A stretch of 64,000 nt of DNA from Agriotes lineatus (taxonomy: Eukaryota; Arthropoda; Insecta; Coleoptera; Elateridae), in contig CALNHX010002283.1 in NCBI GenBank assembly GCA_940337035.1, positions 1 through 64,000 of the forward strand. Direction: 5' to 3'. The position numbers and the translations under genes are program-made. The notes under the pieces are model-generated. The model was not told the DNA's origin. It saw nothing but the letters and a program-made list of their open reading frames with translations, and searched no databases. Below, in pieces: positions 1-10,288 of the stretch. Numbering within the stretch: position 1 is the first letter of the stretch; every line of letters starts with the position of its first letter.

Positions 1-1165
1 ATTCACATAATAAGAAATTTAATAGAGAAAATAGAAGAAAAGGCAGAAGAATTATTCCTAACCTTCATAGACTTACGAGCCGCCTTTGACTCAATACAGA
101 GGAAAAGAATCTGGTAGTGCCTAGAACAATTAGAGTTGAAAAATAAATTAATACGGGTTATAAAGAGTATCTACCTTAATAAATGGAGTCGTCAGGATAA
201 ATGAGAAAGTGTCAAATAAGTTAAGTATGGATACAAGAATAAGACAAGGAGATAGTCTGAGCCCACTGTTGTTTATAGTGGTAATGGATCGATTACTAAA
301 GAATACTAGAATAAAAACAAGGCAGTACCAGACAGTAATAGGATATAACAGATTAGTACCAATAACAATTGATTGTGCCATGTATGCGGATGATATGGTA
401 CTAGTATAGCACACACATAGAAAAATGAAGCAGCTAACGAGAATATGGACGGAAGAATATAAAAACTGAAAATGGAGGTGAACATCAATAACTGTAAAAC
501 AATGATAATAAATAATAAAGCAGAAGAATAAATAAAAGAAATCGATATTATAGGGAAAACATTAGAAAAAGTAGCAGCATATGAATACCTTAAGAGTGTA
601 ATATCGAGAGATGGGAAGATAGACCTAGATATAGCAAATAGAACAAACAAGAGCGTACGGATTTAACACGTACTGAACAAAACAATATTTGGGAAGAGAG
701 AAATAGACACAGAAACGAAACTAAGAGTCTACAATTTAAAAGTAGTGCCAACGCTGACATATGCAAGCGAGTCTTAAACAATGCAAGAAATGAAGTACCT
801 TAGAAAAACTACAGGAAAAACAAAGAAGGACAGAGAAAGGAATGAACACATAAAACAAAGTGTGCAGCAAGAGGTAGTCACAAATAAAATTGAGAGGAAG
901 CAGCTAAATTGGTACAGGCATATATTAAGAATGCACGAACACAGAAGAAGATAATGGAGACTGGTAGAATTGAGAAAAGAAGAGCAGGAAGATCCAGAAA
1001 AAACTGGCTACAAAGAATGGAGGAATTAGGCAGACGAAGAGAAAAGACTAGAGAAGAGATGACATCTTTGGCAAACGACCGGAAGGGATGGAGGAATTGG
1101 ATCAGGAAATCAGAAGATAATAATCCGACACCCTAAGGGTATATGGACCCCCCCCTCTTTTCCCC
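1..1165 (+). pseudogene. LINE reverse-transcriptase fragment, left-truncated by window edge
   Basis: Decayed second ORF of a non-LTR retrotransposon. From base 1 the translation shows RT motif A (FIDLRAAFDSI), then after stops and frame changes motif B (RQGDSLSPLLF) and the catalytic box YADDMVLV near 382-405. The basic C-terminal tail typical of these elements (KRRAGRSRKNWLQRMEE) lies in another frame near 970-1025. The last recognisable stop is near 1135, followed by a short C-rich stretch that probably belongs to the 3' UTR. Several frameshifts and stops make it non-functional. The order of domains shows plus orientation. The clade is uncertain; it resembles the group often annotated as craniofacial development protein 2-like. 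Confidence 0.85.
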
Positions 1166-2850
1166 TGAAGAAAAAGAGTTTGGTGTAAGTCTACATACTA
1201 GTTAACAAATCTGAAGTTTAGATGTTATAGTCCTATTTTAGATTAGAACTAGATGCTTTTATTCTAATGGCTCACTTTCGCAGTGGAACTCGAAATCAGC
1301 ATGGCTCATAGTCATATTCCATTCAGTCATTCTTCGAACAACTTACTGGGGCGTTTCCAGGTGTGCAAATTAATTACGATGCTTTTGCTCACCATAATCG
1401 AACTATTATTCACTGTTTCGAAGGCAAAAACTGCATCTGCAAAAGTAACTCAACAATCACACCTACTGTTTTAACCGAACAAAAGGTAGGTGACATTAAT
1501 AATCGAATACAACTAAGCCCGCACAAATCAGTTTTCATATTGGCTGCCGAAAGTGGTATGTAAACAATAAATTGCTCTTTTTTATATCGTAATTTACTCA
1601 TATGAATCCGTATCACTCTGTGAAACTCACTGGAAGAGACAGGTGCACTTTACAGCTACTAATAATAATAATACTATTTATTTTTCGGGACACAACACTG
1701 ACAGCTGCCGTGGAGATGAAAAAATTTTTTGGCTTCGCTTAATTGTTTCGCCATTTACCAATTTATTTCAGGCTTAACCTGTATATTTTTATTTGAATTA
1801 TATATCCTTTGTATTTCGAATTCGTAAATTTTCCAAAGCAGCTTATTTTGTACCTGTATCGAGTTCCTTTCGTTTGCGCGATGCCCTTTCTGACGTGCGC
1901 TATCTCTTATCAAAGTCCGAGTCTTCCTTTGGGCACGAATTGTTCGTACCTGGGACTTGCTATTTTGGGGCCCGCCGTCTCCGGCGTGGTTAAACAACGT
2001 TCAAGTCAAATTACGTGCGCTCAACCAATTTATATTAGCTTTGTGTTCCTAAGGGCTGATTAAGATCAGGTACGATTGCGCTTTTCTGTCTTATTATCCC
2101 TATAGTAATTACATTTTTTCTTGGCTCTTAAATAATAGTTTTAACCCAAGAATTTGATCGGGAAGGCAATGTCGCCGCCCAGTTATAATTTTCCACACCG
2201 GCTAATGCCTTATTCACCTCTGCCGTTGGGAATGTTGTGCTGCTACGATTACGGATGCATCCAAGGTGTTTATAGCCACGTGGTGTAGCAACCCCTGACC
2301 AACATCTTTACCCTGAGTAGAGGTTAGTGCCAAAAGCTACTATAGACCGGCTATTCCACGATTACGTTGTGCTAAATTATTTTCTACACCTGAACTTTTA
2401 TTCTAAAATTATCATTCTTAAAATCTGCATTTACGCTTACTATCATTATAAATCTGTAAAGCTCAATTTTATACATGCTCTTGTATGTTAATATTTAAAC
2501 TTTTACGCAAATATTTAATTTTGATTAATGTATGTAGTTGCAATTTTTGATGTGTATTGACCCGTTGTTAGGGGAGCATTCACGCTTTTTGATTTCAATA
2601 ACCTAAAAGGGTTTTATTAAATGAATGAGGTATGCATATCCCACGAATGTTTTTTGTTAAAGTTATTAAAATAACCCGGAAGGGGTTCTTAATTTTATGC
2701 GTGTCGCAACCTTCAGTTTACGTACACAATTTTGTTTTAACATTATTTGCATTTTAATTATTCAGATTATTTATTACTGACACTTCAAAACTTTTTATTG
2801 ATTATTAATTAAACGTTAGTCACTTGCAGTTTATTTTCTTCTTATTATTC
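1166..2850. other. no gene recognised
   Basis: AT-rich sequence with a short TAA tract near 1662. The stretch around 1890-2000 is GC-richer and open in more than one frame, but no family was recognised. A GGGGCCCGCC string near 1966 resembles a retroelement primer-binding site only loosely, and no flanking LTR pair was found. Confidence 0.5.
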
Positions 2851-2859
2851 GAAATCTTT

Positions 2860-3000
2860 TGATTTCTGGCTCCCATTTCCTTTTCCTTTTTTGAAGACAT
2901 TTCAGGGTACACAGCTGATGATTTGAACCTACGATCCAAGGCCGCCGAAATTTGAGTTAGTTAGGGCCATTGCGGTGAGTAAAGAGTTTTCAGAGCTGCC
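2860..3000 (-). repeat. possible tRNA-derived SINE remnant
   Basis: On the minus strand GGTTCAAATC (complement of 2920-2929) matches a pol III B box. It is preceded at about the right distance by a weak A-box-like GGCCCTAACTAAC. No cloverleaf can be folded by eye and no second copy is present in the window, so this is tentative. Confidence 0.22.
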
Positions 3001-3117
3001 GTGGTGTATAAACTGTAGGGGGGTTGATCTGCGATTTTTACTACCATTGCTTAATTTTATTAATTAATCGCAGGTCGGCTTCTTTATTGTTTCAGAGAGG
3101 CAATGCTAATGTCAAGC

Positions 3118-4035
3118 AAACGGGCTCACACAGTGCTAGGATACTGTCCCATCAGCGAAAGAATTATGACCATCAAGATAAACACCAAACCAGTAACATT
3201 AAATATAGTTCAAATATATGCCCCCACTGCCGAAGCAGAAGAAGAAGATATCATCAACTTCTATACCAACTAGATAACGTTATAACTCAAATACCGAAGC
3301 GCCAAATAGTCATTATACAAGATTTTAATGCTAAAATTGGAGAAACAAAGGACAATGAAAATATTCAACAAAATGTTGGGAAATTTGGCATAGGCAAAAG
3401 AAATGAAAGTGGAGATAAACTACTACAATTTTGTATAGAAAATAACTTATGCATAACTAACACGCTACTCCAGCATCACATTAGAAGGCTATATACCTGG
3501 ACATCCCCGGGAGGCAAATACAAAAACCAAATAGACTACTCACTTATAAACTTAAGGTGGAAATCCACCGTCCATAATACAAAAACGTACCCTGATGCAG
3601 AGTGTGGTTCTATTCACCAGCTCCTTGTCTCTAAAATCAATGTTTATTTCAAAACCATAAAGATGAAAAAACAGGCTAGGAAATTAAACAAGTACACCCT
3701 CCCTGTCTATGAAAATGAGATAGCTTCACAAATGGACAAAATAGAAATATATTATAGAACAAATAACCCCAATAAAATATGGGAATATATTTAAAATACC
3801 ATGTTAAATACAAAAGATATAGTACTAAAAGAATGCAAAGGGGAAATACAAAGGAAACACTAGATGCAACGCACGACTTGAGAGACAGTGACAAAGAGGA
3901 AACATATTAAAAGGACAGGCTTAACAACTACAGAAGAAAGAATCAAATAGAAGAAATAGAAGAACATAACTCCAATAAGACTAGAGACCTATTTCGTAAA
4001 ATTAAAGAAATCGACGAGCGAAACCGAATGGTGCA
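3118..4035 (+). pseudogene. LINE endonuclease-domain fragment
   Basis: Remnant of the apurinic-like endonuclease (EEP) domain of a LINE ORF2. The reading contains VQIYAPTAEAEEED, then QIVIIQDFNAKIGE (the GDFNA-type catalytic box, here with Q in place of the usual G) and a later YTWTSPGGKYKNQIDY segment (usual motif xWxSPdg...nQIDyi). A frameshift near 3270 separates the first two. Downstream, lysine-rich linker sequence ending near KIKEID at about 4010 precedes the usual RT start, but the RT is missing. This copy is truncated at its 3' side where the next gene begins. It is not the missing 5' half of the RT fragment at the left edge, because the order along the strand is wrong. Confidence 0.8.
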
Positions 4036-4047
4036 GCAAAATGTTAC

Positions 4048-5445
4048 GTGAATCATCTCAATTTAAATGAAACCAATCCTAAAGTTGCTGAAGCTTTTGA
4101 ATCGGGTAAGTTCACTGTACAAAAGGGTAATAAAAGTTTTTCGTCAATGGCAATTGATCAGTCACACGAACAGAACAATACAATTGTTAAAAGTGATGGC
4201 GGGGCAATACATTTAACGGAAAATCCTAACGCTCTGAGACGGTGGAGGTTTAGGGGGCCAGAACTTTTACGAGTTTTTAACGAGTTTGAGCTGGAAGAAA
4301 ACAAATATACTAAACATACCCATCATGAAGCATCTGCCACTATTCAAAAGAGATTTAGAGTACATATCACGAATGCTGTCAAAAGTATTTGACGAACTTG
4401 GTAACCCTTTCAGCAGCGAATGTAGCGAACTAGTCTCACTCGTATCTATAACTTTAGCTAAAGAATTCATACACAAAACTCTGCGCAATGTTGAGAACAA
4501 GGGGAAACAAGATTATCAACGATTTATGAAAGACCAACTCATCAACAAGAAACAAACAGTTTCTGATGTAATTCGCAAAAATACATTTCTTTTGTTCGAT
4601 TACAAACCACCAAAAGCGCCCAAAAATTATAGCAAGTTAAAAGTCATCAAGAATGATGTGCAACTATTTGGTAGGCTATACATTGCATGCCAGAATAGGA
4701 GTGGAGATTTGAATACATTTTTCAGTCATAAAATCCAACCACACCCACCGTCACTATCCGATAATGGACACATAAGACACTGTACAAAATCAAATCTGAT
4801 TCCTTGTTTGATGGAGAAAGTAGAAACTGTAACCAAATCACATGTTTATAGTGCCGGAATATTTGATGGTCCAGTTATAGTGCAAATGTTAAAACCTTGT
4901 AATTCTAAGACATTTCAAGATTACTTCAACAATGTATTCCTTCCATATGTTTACCGACAACTTACAGTTATTGAAAAAATTGACATTATTTGGGATACTT
5001 ACCAATCCAATAGCATTAAAGCACAGCACAAGCACGTGGGGCTGGTACCAGATAACACGTAACCCTTTCAATCCCTCTTCCCATTCAATGGCAGATGTTC
5101 CTCAGAGTGGATGAGAATAAAGAAGAGCTCTTCTCCTTTCTTAGTACAGAGTTATTAAAAACCAAAAGGGACAAAGAATTGGTTTTTACAGCAGGGAGAC
5201 TGGCTCATTCTACTGCCGATAGTCGTAACTTAACCTGGATTTCTCCTTGTTCGCATGAAGAAGCTGACGTTAGAATTATACTCCACGTGTCTGCTGCAGT
5301 TCGGGAAGGTCATAAATCTATCATGATTAGAACTGTGGATACTGATGTTTTGGTACTAGCAGTAGCTGCGTTCTATCAATTGAATCTAAAATACTTATGG
5401 ATTGCATTTGGAACAGGTAACAACTATTCTTACCTACCTGCACAT
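4048..5445 (+). pseudogene. HEEAD/CXC multi-copy family protein, N-terminal and central part
   Basis: First part of a gene family found in many copies in insects, cnidarians and other invertebrates; its function is not known to me. Landmarks are QSHEQNN, LTENPNALRRW and GPELLRVFNEFE near 4160-4290, then KTFQDYFNNVFLPY (about 4909-4950), CSHEEADVRIILHV (about 5251-5291) and the acid-rich IRTVDTDVLVLAV (about 5326-5365). The last two blocks resemble a PIN/5'-nuclease-like fold, which is inference. The frame changes at about 4290-4385, and a stop at 5057-5059 is followed by another frame change, so it is a pseudogene or heavily mutated. It stops exactly at the left copy of the jockey target duplication and resumes at 9760. 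Confidence 0.8.
5434..5445. repeat. left target-site duplication of the jockey-like element
   Basis: CTACCTGCACAT here is repeated exactly at 9748-9759. Flanking bases differ, so the duplication is 12 bp, which is in the normal range for target-primed reverse transcription. Confidence 0.93.
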
Positions 5446-5465
5446 TTTTTTTTTTTTTTTTTTTT
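5446..5465 (-). other. 3' poly(A) tail of the jockey-like element
   Basis: Uninterrupted T run on the plus strand, directly next to the left target duplication. On the element strand an AATAAA hexamer overlaps the start of the tail. Confidence 0.9.
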
Positions 5466-5597
5466 ATTTGGTAATTTGTATCAACAATCAGAACTATGTA
5501 TATATATATAAGCAATATAATACATGTACATTCTATGAGCTGATCTGATGGCGAAGTGACGTGAAGGGGTCGGCCCACTGGCATTACCCTAGGAACT

Positions 5598-8264
5598 TCA
5601 ATTAACTAGCAGGTCCCGTGGCCATTTCTTCTTTAGCCTTTTGAAAGCTGGTGTTTCTAGCAAGATTTCTATAGATGGGTTGGTGTGTGCTTCTAGGCGG
5701 TCATGATGCTTTACTGCTCGCTGGTGAATCTCTTCTTTCACTAATGGAATTTTCAGATCATTATGTATTGTTTGATTATTTACGTACCATGGTGCGTCTA
5801 ACATTTGTCTGAGGATTTTAGACTGGAACGTTTGAATAATTTTTATATTGGACATACTGGAACAGCCCCACAGTTCTAGTCCATATGTCCAAATAGGTTT
5901 GATTACTATTTTGTATATTAGGATCTTGTTTTCCAGGGAGAGAGGGGATTTTCTTCCAATTAACCAGCTCATTTTTTTAGTCTTCAAGTCCATTTCTTTT
6001 CTCTTCTTTCTAATGTGGCTCTTCCACGTCAGTTTGGTATCTAGATGCAGTCCCAGATATCGAACTTCTGTAGCATGTGGTATTTCGATCTCATTGAGGA
6101 AGATAGGGGGACACTGTTGTCTTCTTAATGTGAAGGTCACATGCGTAGATTTGTTCTCATTTACCCTGATTCTCCACAGGTTAAGCCATTTTTGCAGCAG
6201 GTTTATATGATCCTGTAGTTGTTGTGTGGCGGTGACTGGATCTTCACTTGTGGCTAGTATTGCTGTGTCGTCCGCAAACGTTCCGATTACAGTACGTGGG
6301 GTAACGGGCAAGTCTGCTGTGTAAATTAAGTATAGAATTGGGCCCAGTACACTACCTTGCGGAACTCCAGAGTTAATAGGGTGTATCTCTGACAAATCTT
6401 CACCGTATTTGATCTGATAAAAACGAGATGTTAGGTAAGATTTTAGCAACTGGTAATATTGGTGAGGTAGTTTCTGCTTAATTTTAAATAGAAGACCCTG
6501 GTGCCATACCTTGTCAAATGCCTGTTTAATATCTAGAAAGGCTGCTGAGCAATATTTCTTTTCTTCAAAAGCTTTGTAAACGACGTTAACTAAACGATGG
6601 CATTGTTGGATAGTAGAGTGGCTGCGCCTAAAGCCAAATTGATGATCTGGTAGACATTCTTCTATTAAGTTATTTTCTGTCAATCTTTTGAGTAGCAGTT
6701 TTTCTAAGAGTTTAGAGATTACTGATAATAGACTTATAGGCCGATACGAGGTCACATCTGTTGCTGGTTTGCCAGGTTTCAGTATCATAATAATTTGTGC
6801 ATACTTAAGTTGAGTTGGCCAATATGTTAGCCTGAGTATGGAATTAAACAGTATTTTTATAAATTGTAATCCGGATTCCGGCAGCTCTGATAGCACCTTA
6901 CTGGTAATTAAATCATAGCCTGGAGCCTTATTCTTATGTATGTGATTTATTTCATTTTCAATTTCTTTTAATGTAAAATATGAAATTGGTCGAGATAGTT
7001 GGAAAGGTGCACTCAAAAATTCTTCAACATCATCATCTATTTCATTTGTATGTGGTTGGAAAACACGGGCAAGGTGTTGCGCAAACACTTCCGCTTTTTC
7101 GCTATCACATCTTGCCCAACTGTTGTCCGGGTTACGAATGGGAGAGATAGTGGGTGTTGGCCGTTTAAATCCCTTTGTAGCCTTCCAGATTGAATAGTCT
7201 TTATTTGACAGGTTACTTACATATCTAGTAAACGTTTCATTTCGTGCCTCTTTTATTTTTAATTTTAATTTATTTGCTAGTCTATTAAAGGTGGTTTTAT
7301 CTTCTGGATGTCGACTGTATTGCCATCTGGCTCTTGCCCTTCTCTTTTCAGCTACCATAATCATTATTTCAACCGGAATATTTGGTGTTTGTCTTTCTAC
7401 ATCTTTGTATAACGGGGTCGCGTTCCATGAAGCTTCTTGCACTGTTGTGATAAAGTAATTTGTTGCTTGTTCTATATCACTTTCTGATTCTATACTAATG
7501 TTATCGTTATTTAGTTTTTGGTTGATGTATTCTCTAAACATGTCCCAGTCAGTGTATTTGTTATACAACATTGGTTTGCGTTTCTTTTTTATTATGGTAG
7601 TACTGACTATAGCGATTACTGCGGTGTGATCTGAAGCTAAATCAAAGTTCGATCTAACATCAGTGAAATTCTTTGAAAGACCATTTGTGATGTAGAAGTC
7701 CAGGAGGTCAGGAACTTTGTTTAGGTCTGAAGGCCAATACGTCGGTTCTCCCGCAGACATCGTGTGGTAACCTTTTTCGCTGACGATTTTATAGAATGCA
7801 CGTCCCCTTGTGGTCGTTAGTCTTGAACCCCAGCTGACGTGTTTGGCATTAAAGTCGCCTCCTACTATAAATTTGTGTCCCAACGAATTGAAGTAGTGTT
7901 TAAGGCCATCGTCGGTAAGTCTGTGCTTCGGCGGACAATATACAGCCGATATTGTAGTTAAACTACCTAGCTTGTTGACCTGGATCGTCGTTGCCTGGAG
8001 GAAGTCCATTTCGTACTTCGGTAATTCGTGGTGTACAATAGTTTCGCGAATAATTATAGCTGTCCCACCATGCGCTTCGCCATCAGGGTGCTCTGTGTGA
8101 TATACTACGTAATTAGGTATCTTTATATATGATTTTTCAGTAAAATGGGTTTCAGATATTAAAAGTATATCTATTTTGTAAATTTTTAAGAAAATTTCTA
8201 TTTCATTTCTTTTTGACTGGAGGCCGTTGGCGTTCCATAAAGCTAATATTAGAGAATTAGCCAT
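5598..8264 (-). CDS. jockey-like ORF2: endonuclease and reverse transcriptase
   Basis: An 888-residue intact ORF. The N-terminal EEP endonuclease nicks target DNA: LWNANGL at 9-15, SETH at 37-40, GDFNAKH at 136-142 and SDHTAV at 211-216 supply the expected catalytic and metal-binding residues. The central RT copies element RNA primed from the nick: PISLLSVISKLLE, AFLDIKQAFDKVW (motif A, about 575-590), SGVPQGSVLGP (motif B), FADDTAIL (catalytic box, about 662-669) and YLGLHLDTKLTW (thumb side). A short C-terminal domain follows with no RNase H, and 888 aa is a normal jockey length. The start ATG (8262-8264) lies inside the end of ORF1 (ATGGCTAA shared), suggesting translation by termination-reinitiation. 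No frameshift or stop is seen, so the protein may be functional. Confidence 0.96.
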   Translation of the reverse strand: MANSLILALWNANGLQSKRNEIEIFLKIYKIDILLISETHFTEKSYIKIPNYVVYHTEHPDGEAHGGTAIIIRETIVHHELPKYEMDFLQATTIQVNKLGSLTTISAVYCPPKHRLTDDGLKHYFNSLGHKFIVGGDFNAKHVSWGSRLTTTRGRAFYKIVSEKGYHTMSAGEPTYWPSDLNKVPDLLDFYITNGLSKNFTDVRSNFDLASDHTAVIAIVSTTIIKKKRKPMLYNKYTDWDMFREYINQKLNNDNISIESESDIEQATNYFITTVQEASWNATPLYKDVERQTPNIPVEIMIMVAEKRRARARWQYSRHPEDKTTFNRLANKLKLKIKEARNETFTRYVSNLSNKDYSIWKATKGFKRPTPTISPIRNPDNSWARCDSEKAEVFAQHLARVFQPHTNEIDDDVEEFLSAPFQLSRPISYFTLKEIENEINHIHKNKAPGYDLITSKVLSELPESGLQFIKILFNSILRLTYWPTQLKYAQIIMILKPGKPATDVTSYRPISLLSVISKLLEKLLLKRLTENNLIEECLPDHQFGFRRSHSTIQQCHRLVNVVYKAFEEKKYCSAAFLDIKQAFDKVWHQGLLFKIKQKLPHQYYQLLKSYLTSRFYQIKYGEDLSEIHPINSGVPQGSVLGPILYLIYTADLPVTPRTVIGTFADDTAILATSEDPVTATQQLQDHINLLQKWLNLWRIRVNENKSTHVTFTLRRQQCPPIFLNEIEIPHATEVRYLGLHLDTKLTWKSHIRKKRKEMDLKTKKMSWLIGRKSPLSLENKILIYKIVIKPIWTYGLELWGCSSMSNIKIIQTFQSKILRQMLDAPWYVNNQTIHNDLKIPLVKEEIHQRAVKHHDRLEAHTNPSIEILLETPAFKRLKKKWPRDLLVN

Positions 8265-9639
8265 TATTGACCAGTTTATTGATGACGGTAGATAACATGT
8301 TAAGTATCATGTTATTTTGCTGAATCAGCTGATTGAACATGCCTTTAAATTCTGTTAGAAATTGAGTAAGAGTTATGTCTGAACTATTACACCTTTGTTC
8401 TGCGTTGTTTGTAGTCATCTGCGCGTAGGTTGTTTGGTTATTGTAATGTTTATATTCATTAATACGTTTCTTTGGTTGTTGTTGTTGTGTTATATGGTAT
8501 TTGTTTTGTAACTCCCGGTATACCTGACACCCTTTGTAATTGGCCGGATGTGAACCGTCGCATAAGATGCATTTAGCGGGGGTATCCCTTGTTTTCTTGC
8601 ATGTTTTGGTGTCATGCGCTCCTCCGCATTTAACACATGCAAATGGTCTATTGCAATAACTTTTTGTGTGATTATACTGTTGGCATCTTGTGCACTGCAC
8701 CAAATCAGTATTTTTGCGAGGCGGTTCTACTTCAATAACCCTATTCTGGAGATATTTGAGATCGTAAATATTCTTATTGTTAGCGGCAGGTTCCAGATCT
8801 ACAAAAAACATCGGAAGTCCTATTTCTTTGTTATTTCTTTTTCGGATATTTATTATGTTCCTGACTGCAAATCCTTCTCTTTCTATATCTTCTTTTATGT
8901 CATTTGTTGGGGTAGAAGAATGCAGATGTTTGATTACGACTCTGTATGGCCTGTCTTCTTTTAGTTGATACGTATGGTGAATAATATTTTTTGTTTGCAT
9001 AAATTTAATTAAGCTTCTGTACGTATCAGTCGTTTTTGCGTTAATTTTAACTACATTTTCTGATAAGCTTTTGGTGATAAATTGATTTTCCTCTGCAACA
9101 GTAGCTAAAGTATTTAACATTTTTTCATAGTTAATCACACCGTGGACGAAAATTGGAGGTGGTTTAGGTGTCGTCTTTATTGGAGATTCCGCTGTTGTAT
9201 CAGTATTATTATTGCTTTCCTGGCCATTGTTATTGTCATTCAGGTTACTAAGTGGTGAGTATTTGTTTGATTGTATATCTGCAGACTCATGTACTTGAGT
9301 ATTATGGGTTTGTTTGCGTTTTCTTTTATAGGGGCCAACTAATTGCCATGAATATTCATTCCTTCCGCCTTGACTTAAATCTTCTTCCTCATCGCTGTAG
9401 CTATTTATTGGGGTGTCATGTGATACGTTGGAGTGTCCGATAGTAGATTGATTTATAAATTGGGTTTGTGGTGGAAATGGAGATAAATGATACTGCATAC
9501 CTGCATTTGCGGCATTTTGTGAGAAAAACGGCTGTTGTTGCCCTTGACTTAGAAAGATTGGCGGATTGAAGTTTGGCTGTGGTAGATAGCTTATCGGCTG
9601 TGGAGCTGCGTAGTCGATTGCACCGCTTCCACTGTTCAT
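8257..9639 (-). CDS. jockey-like ORF1: nucleocapsid-like zinc-knuckle protein
   Basis: RNA-binding structural protein of the retrotransposon, expected to coat element RNA and bring the particle to the nucleus. I chose the ATG at 9637-9639 (460 residues); the open frame extends 10 codons further to a GTG at 9669 that follows an in-frame stop, which is unlikely as a eukaryotic start. The N-terminal third is rich in Q, N and P (low complexity). A basic patch (PYKRKRKQ) and an RRM-like middle (YRVVIKHLHSSTP) follow. Three CCHC-type knuckles lie near the C terminus, beginning CTRCQQYNHTKSYC, CVKCGGAHDTKTC and CILCDGSHPANYKGC. This triple arrangement is typical of jockey-clade ORF1. The stop codon overlaps the ORF2 start. 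Confidence 0.93.
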   Translation of the reverse strand: MNSGSGAIDYAAPQPISYLPQPNFNPPIFLSQGQQQPFFSQNAANAGMQYHLSPFPPQTQFINQSTIGHSNVSHDTPINSYSDEEEDLSQGGRNEYSWQLVGPYKRKRKQTHNTQVHESADIQSNKYSPLSNLNDNNNGQESNNNTDTTAESPIKTTPKPPPIFVHGVINYEKMLNTLATVAEENQFITKSLSENVVKINAKTTDTYRSLIKFMQTKNIIHHTYQLKEDRPYRVVIKHLHSSTPTNDIKEDIEREGFAVRNIINIRKRNNKEIGLPMFFVDLEPAANNKNIYDLKYLQNRVIEVEPPRKNTDLVQCTRCQQYNHTKSYCNRPFACVKCGGAHDTKTCKKTRDTPAKCILCDGSHPANYKGCQVYRELQNKYHITQQQQPKKRINEYKHYNNQTTYAQMTTNNAEQRCNSSDITLTQFLTEFKGMFNQLIQQNNMILNMLSTVINKLVNNG

Positions 9640-9747
9640 TGCAAACACTGTTTGGCCTTGCGGCCACACTTATTATTATGCGTTCGTTCACTGTAGTTTA
9701 AATACGGGCAAACACAACTTTACTCGTTAAAAGTCGAACAACGACTA

Positions 9748-9759
9748 CTACCTGCACAT
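9748..9759. repeat. right target-site duplication of the jockey-like element
   Basis: Exact second copy of CTACCTGCACAT. Reading on from it, the interrupted host gene continues in frame. Confidence 0.93.
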
Positions 9760-10288
9760 GAAATTGTTAAAGGAATTAGTCCCAGGAAATCACTTTCGTT
9801 GCCATTGTTTCACGCTCTAACAGGATGTGACACTACCTCGTCATTTCTTGGCAAAAGCAAACCCCACAACTTTGGGAATTTGGAATAGTCTCGACAACCT
9901 AACCGAAGCTTTACTATAAATAAATACGAAACGTGAAGTGGAAGCCGATGCATTGCGATTATTGAAATTTTCGTGATACTATTGTATGACAAAATAAGCA
10001 CTACATGTGATATAGTTGAGGCAAGGAAACATCTTTTCACTAAAAAGCAAAGACCGCTTCAATCACTACCGCCGACAAAAGAAGCTCTTGTTCGGCACGT
10101 AAAGTGTGCAGTTTTCCAGGAAACTTTTATATGGGGACAATGTTTGATTTCAAACCCAAATCATCCAGATCATGAATCTTGGAGGTGGCAACTGGAAGAT
10201 GGAGTTTACCAACCTCTTTGGACTACATCTCCAGAAGCTACTTCAGCGTGTCAGGAGCTGGTTTCTTGTAAATGTCGAGTTATATGTA
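9760..10288 (+). pseudogene. HEEAD/CXC family protein, C-terminal part up to the CXC tail
   Basis: Continuation of the gene cut at 5445. Across one copy of the target duplication the reading runs YLPAH then EIVKGISPRKS and LPLFHALTGCDTTSS, the expected order for the family. A stop at about 9867 and a frame change follow; from about 9973 the frame reopens with ILLYDKIST, EARKHLFTKKQRPLQSLPPT, WGQCL and the WTTSPEATSACQELVSCKC block, the start of the CXC cysteine tail. It ends in mid-codon at the TA target of the next element. Confidence 0.8.

Larger units (their letters stand above)
5446..9747 (-). mobile_element. complete jockey-like non-LTR retrotransposon
   Basis: A 4.3-kb element in minus orientation with both ends defined. 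The 3' end is a run of about 20 T on the plus strand (5446-5465, the poly(A) tail). The 5' end abuts the right copy of a perfect 12-bp target duplication at 9748. It carries two long ORFs: a zinc-knuckle ORF1 (8257-9639) and an endonuclease/RT ORF2 (5598-8264), overlapping by 8 bases. The 5' UTR is about 108 nt. The 3' UTR is about 130 nt and ends in an AATAAA that merges with the tail. Both ORFs are open throughout and the duplication has no mismatch, so the insertion appears recent. It is classed as jockey clade from ORF order, triple CCHC knuckles, the EEP plus RT architecture and the lack of RNase H. Confidence 0.95.

Noticed and set aside
1600..2000. Possible LTR end and primer-binding site (GGGGCCCGCC near 1966)
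   Set aside because: No second LTR, no gag/pol and no target duplication; the match to a tRNA 3' end is weak.
1..4035. The two LINE fragments as one interrupted element
   Set aside because: The endonuclease fragment lies downstream of the RT fragment on the same strand, the reverse of the order in an element.
9640..9669. GTG start for jockey ORF1, 10 codons upstream of the ATG
   Set aside because: Eukaryotic translation rarely starts at GTG and an in-frame ATG follows at once.
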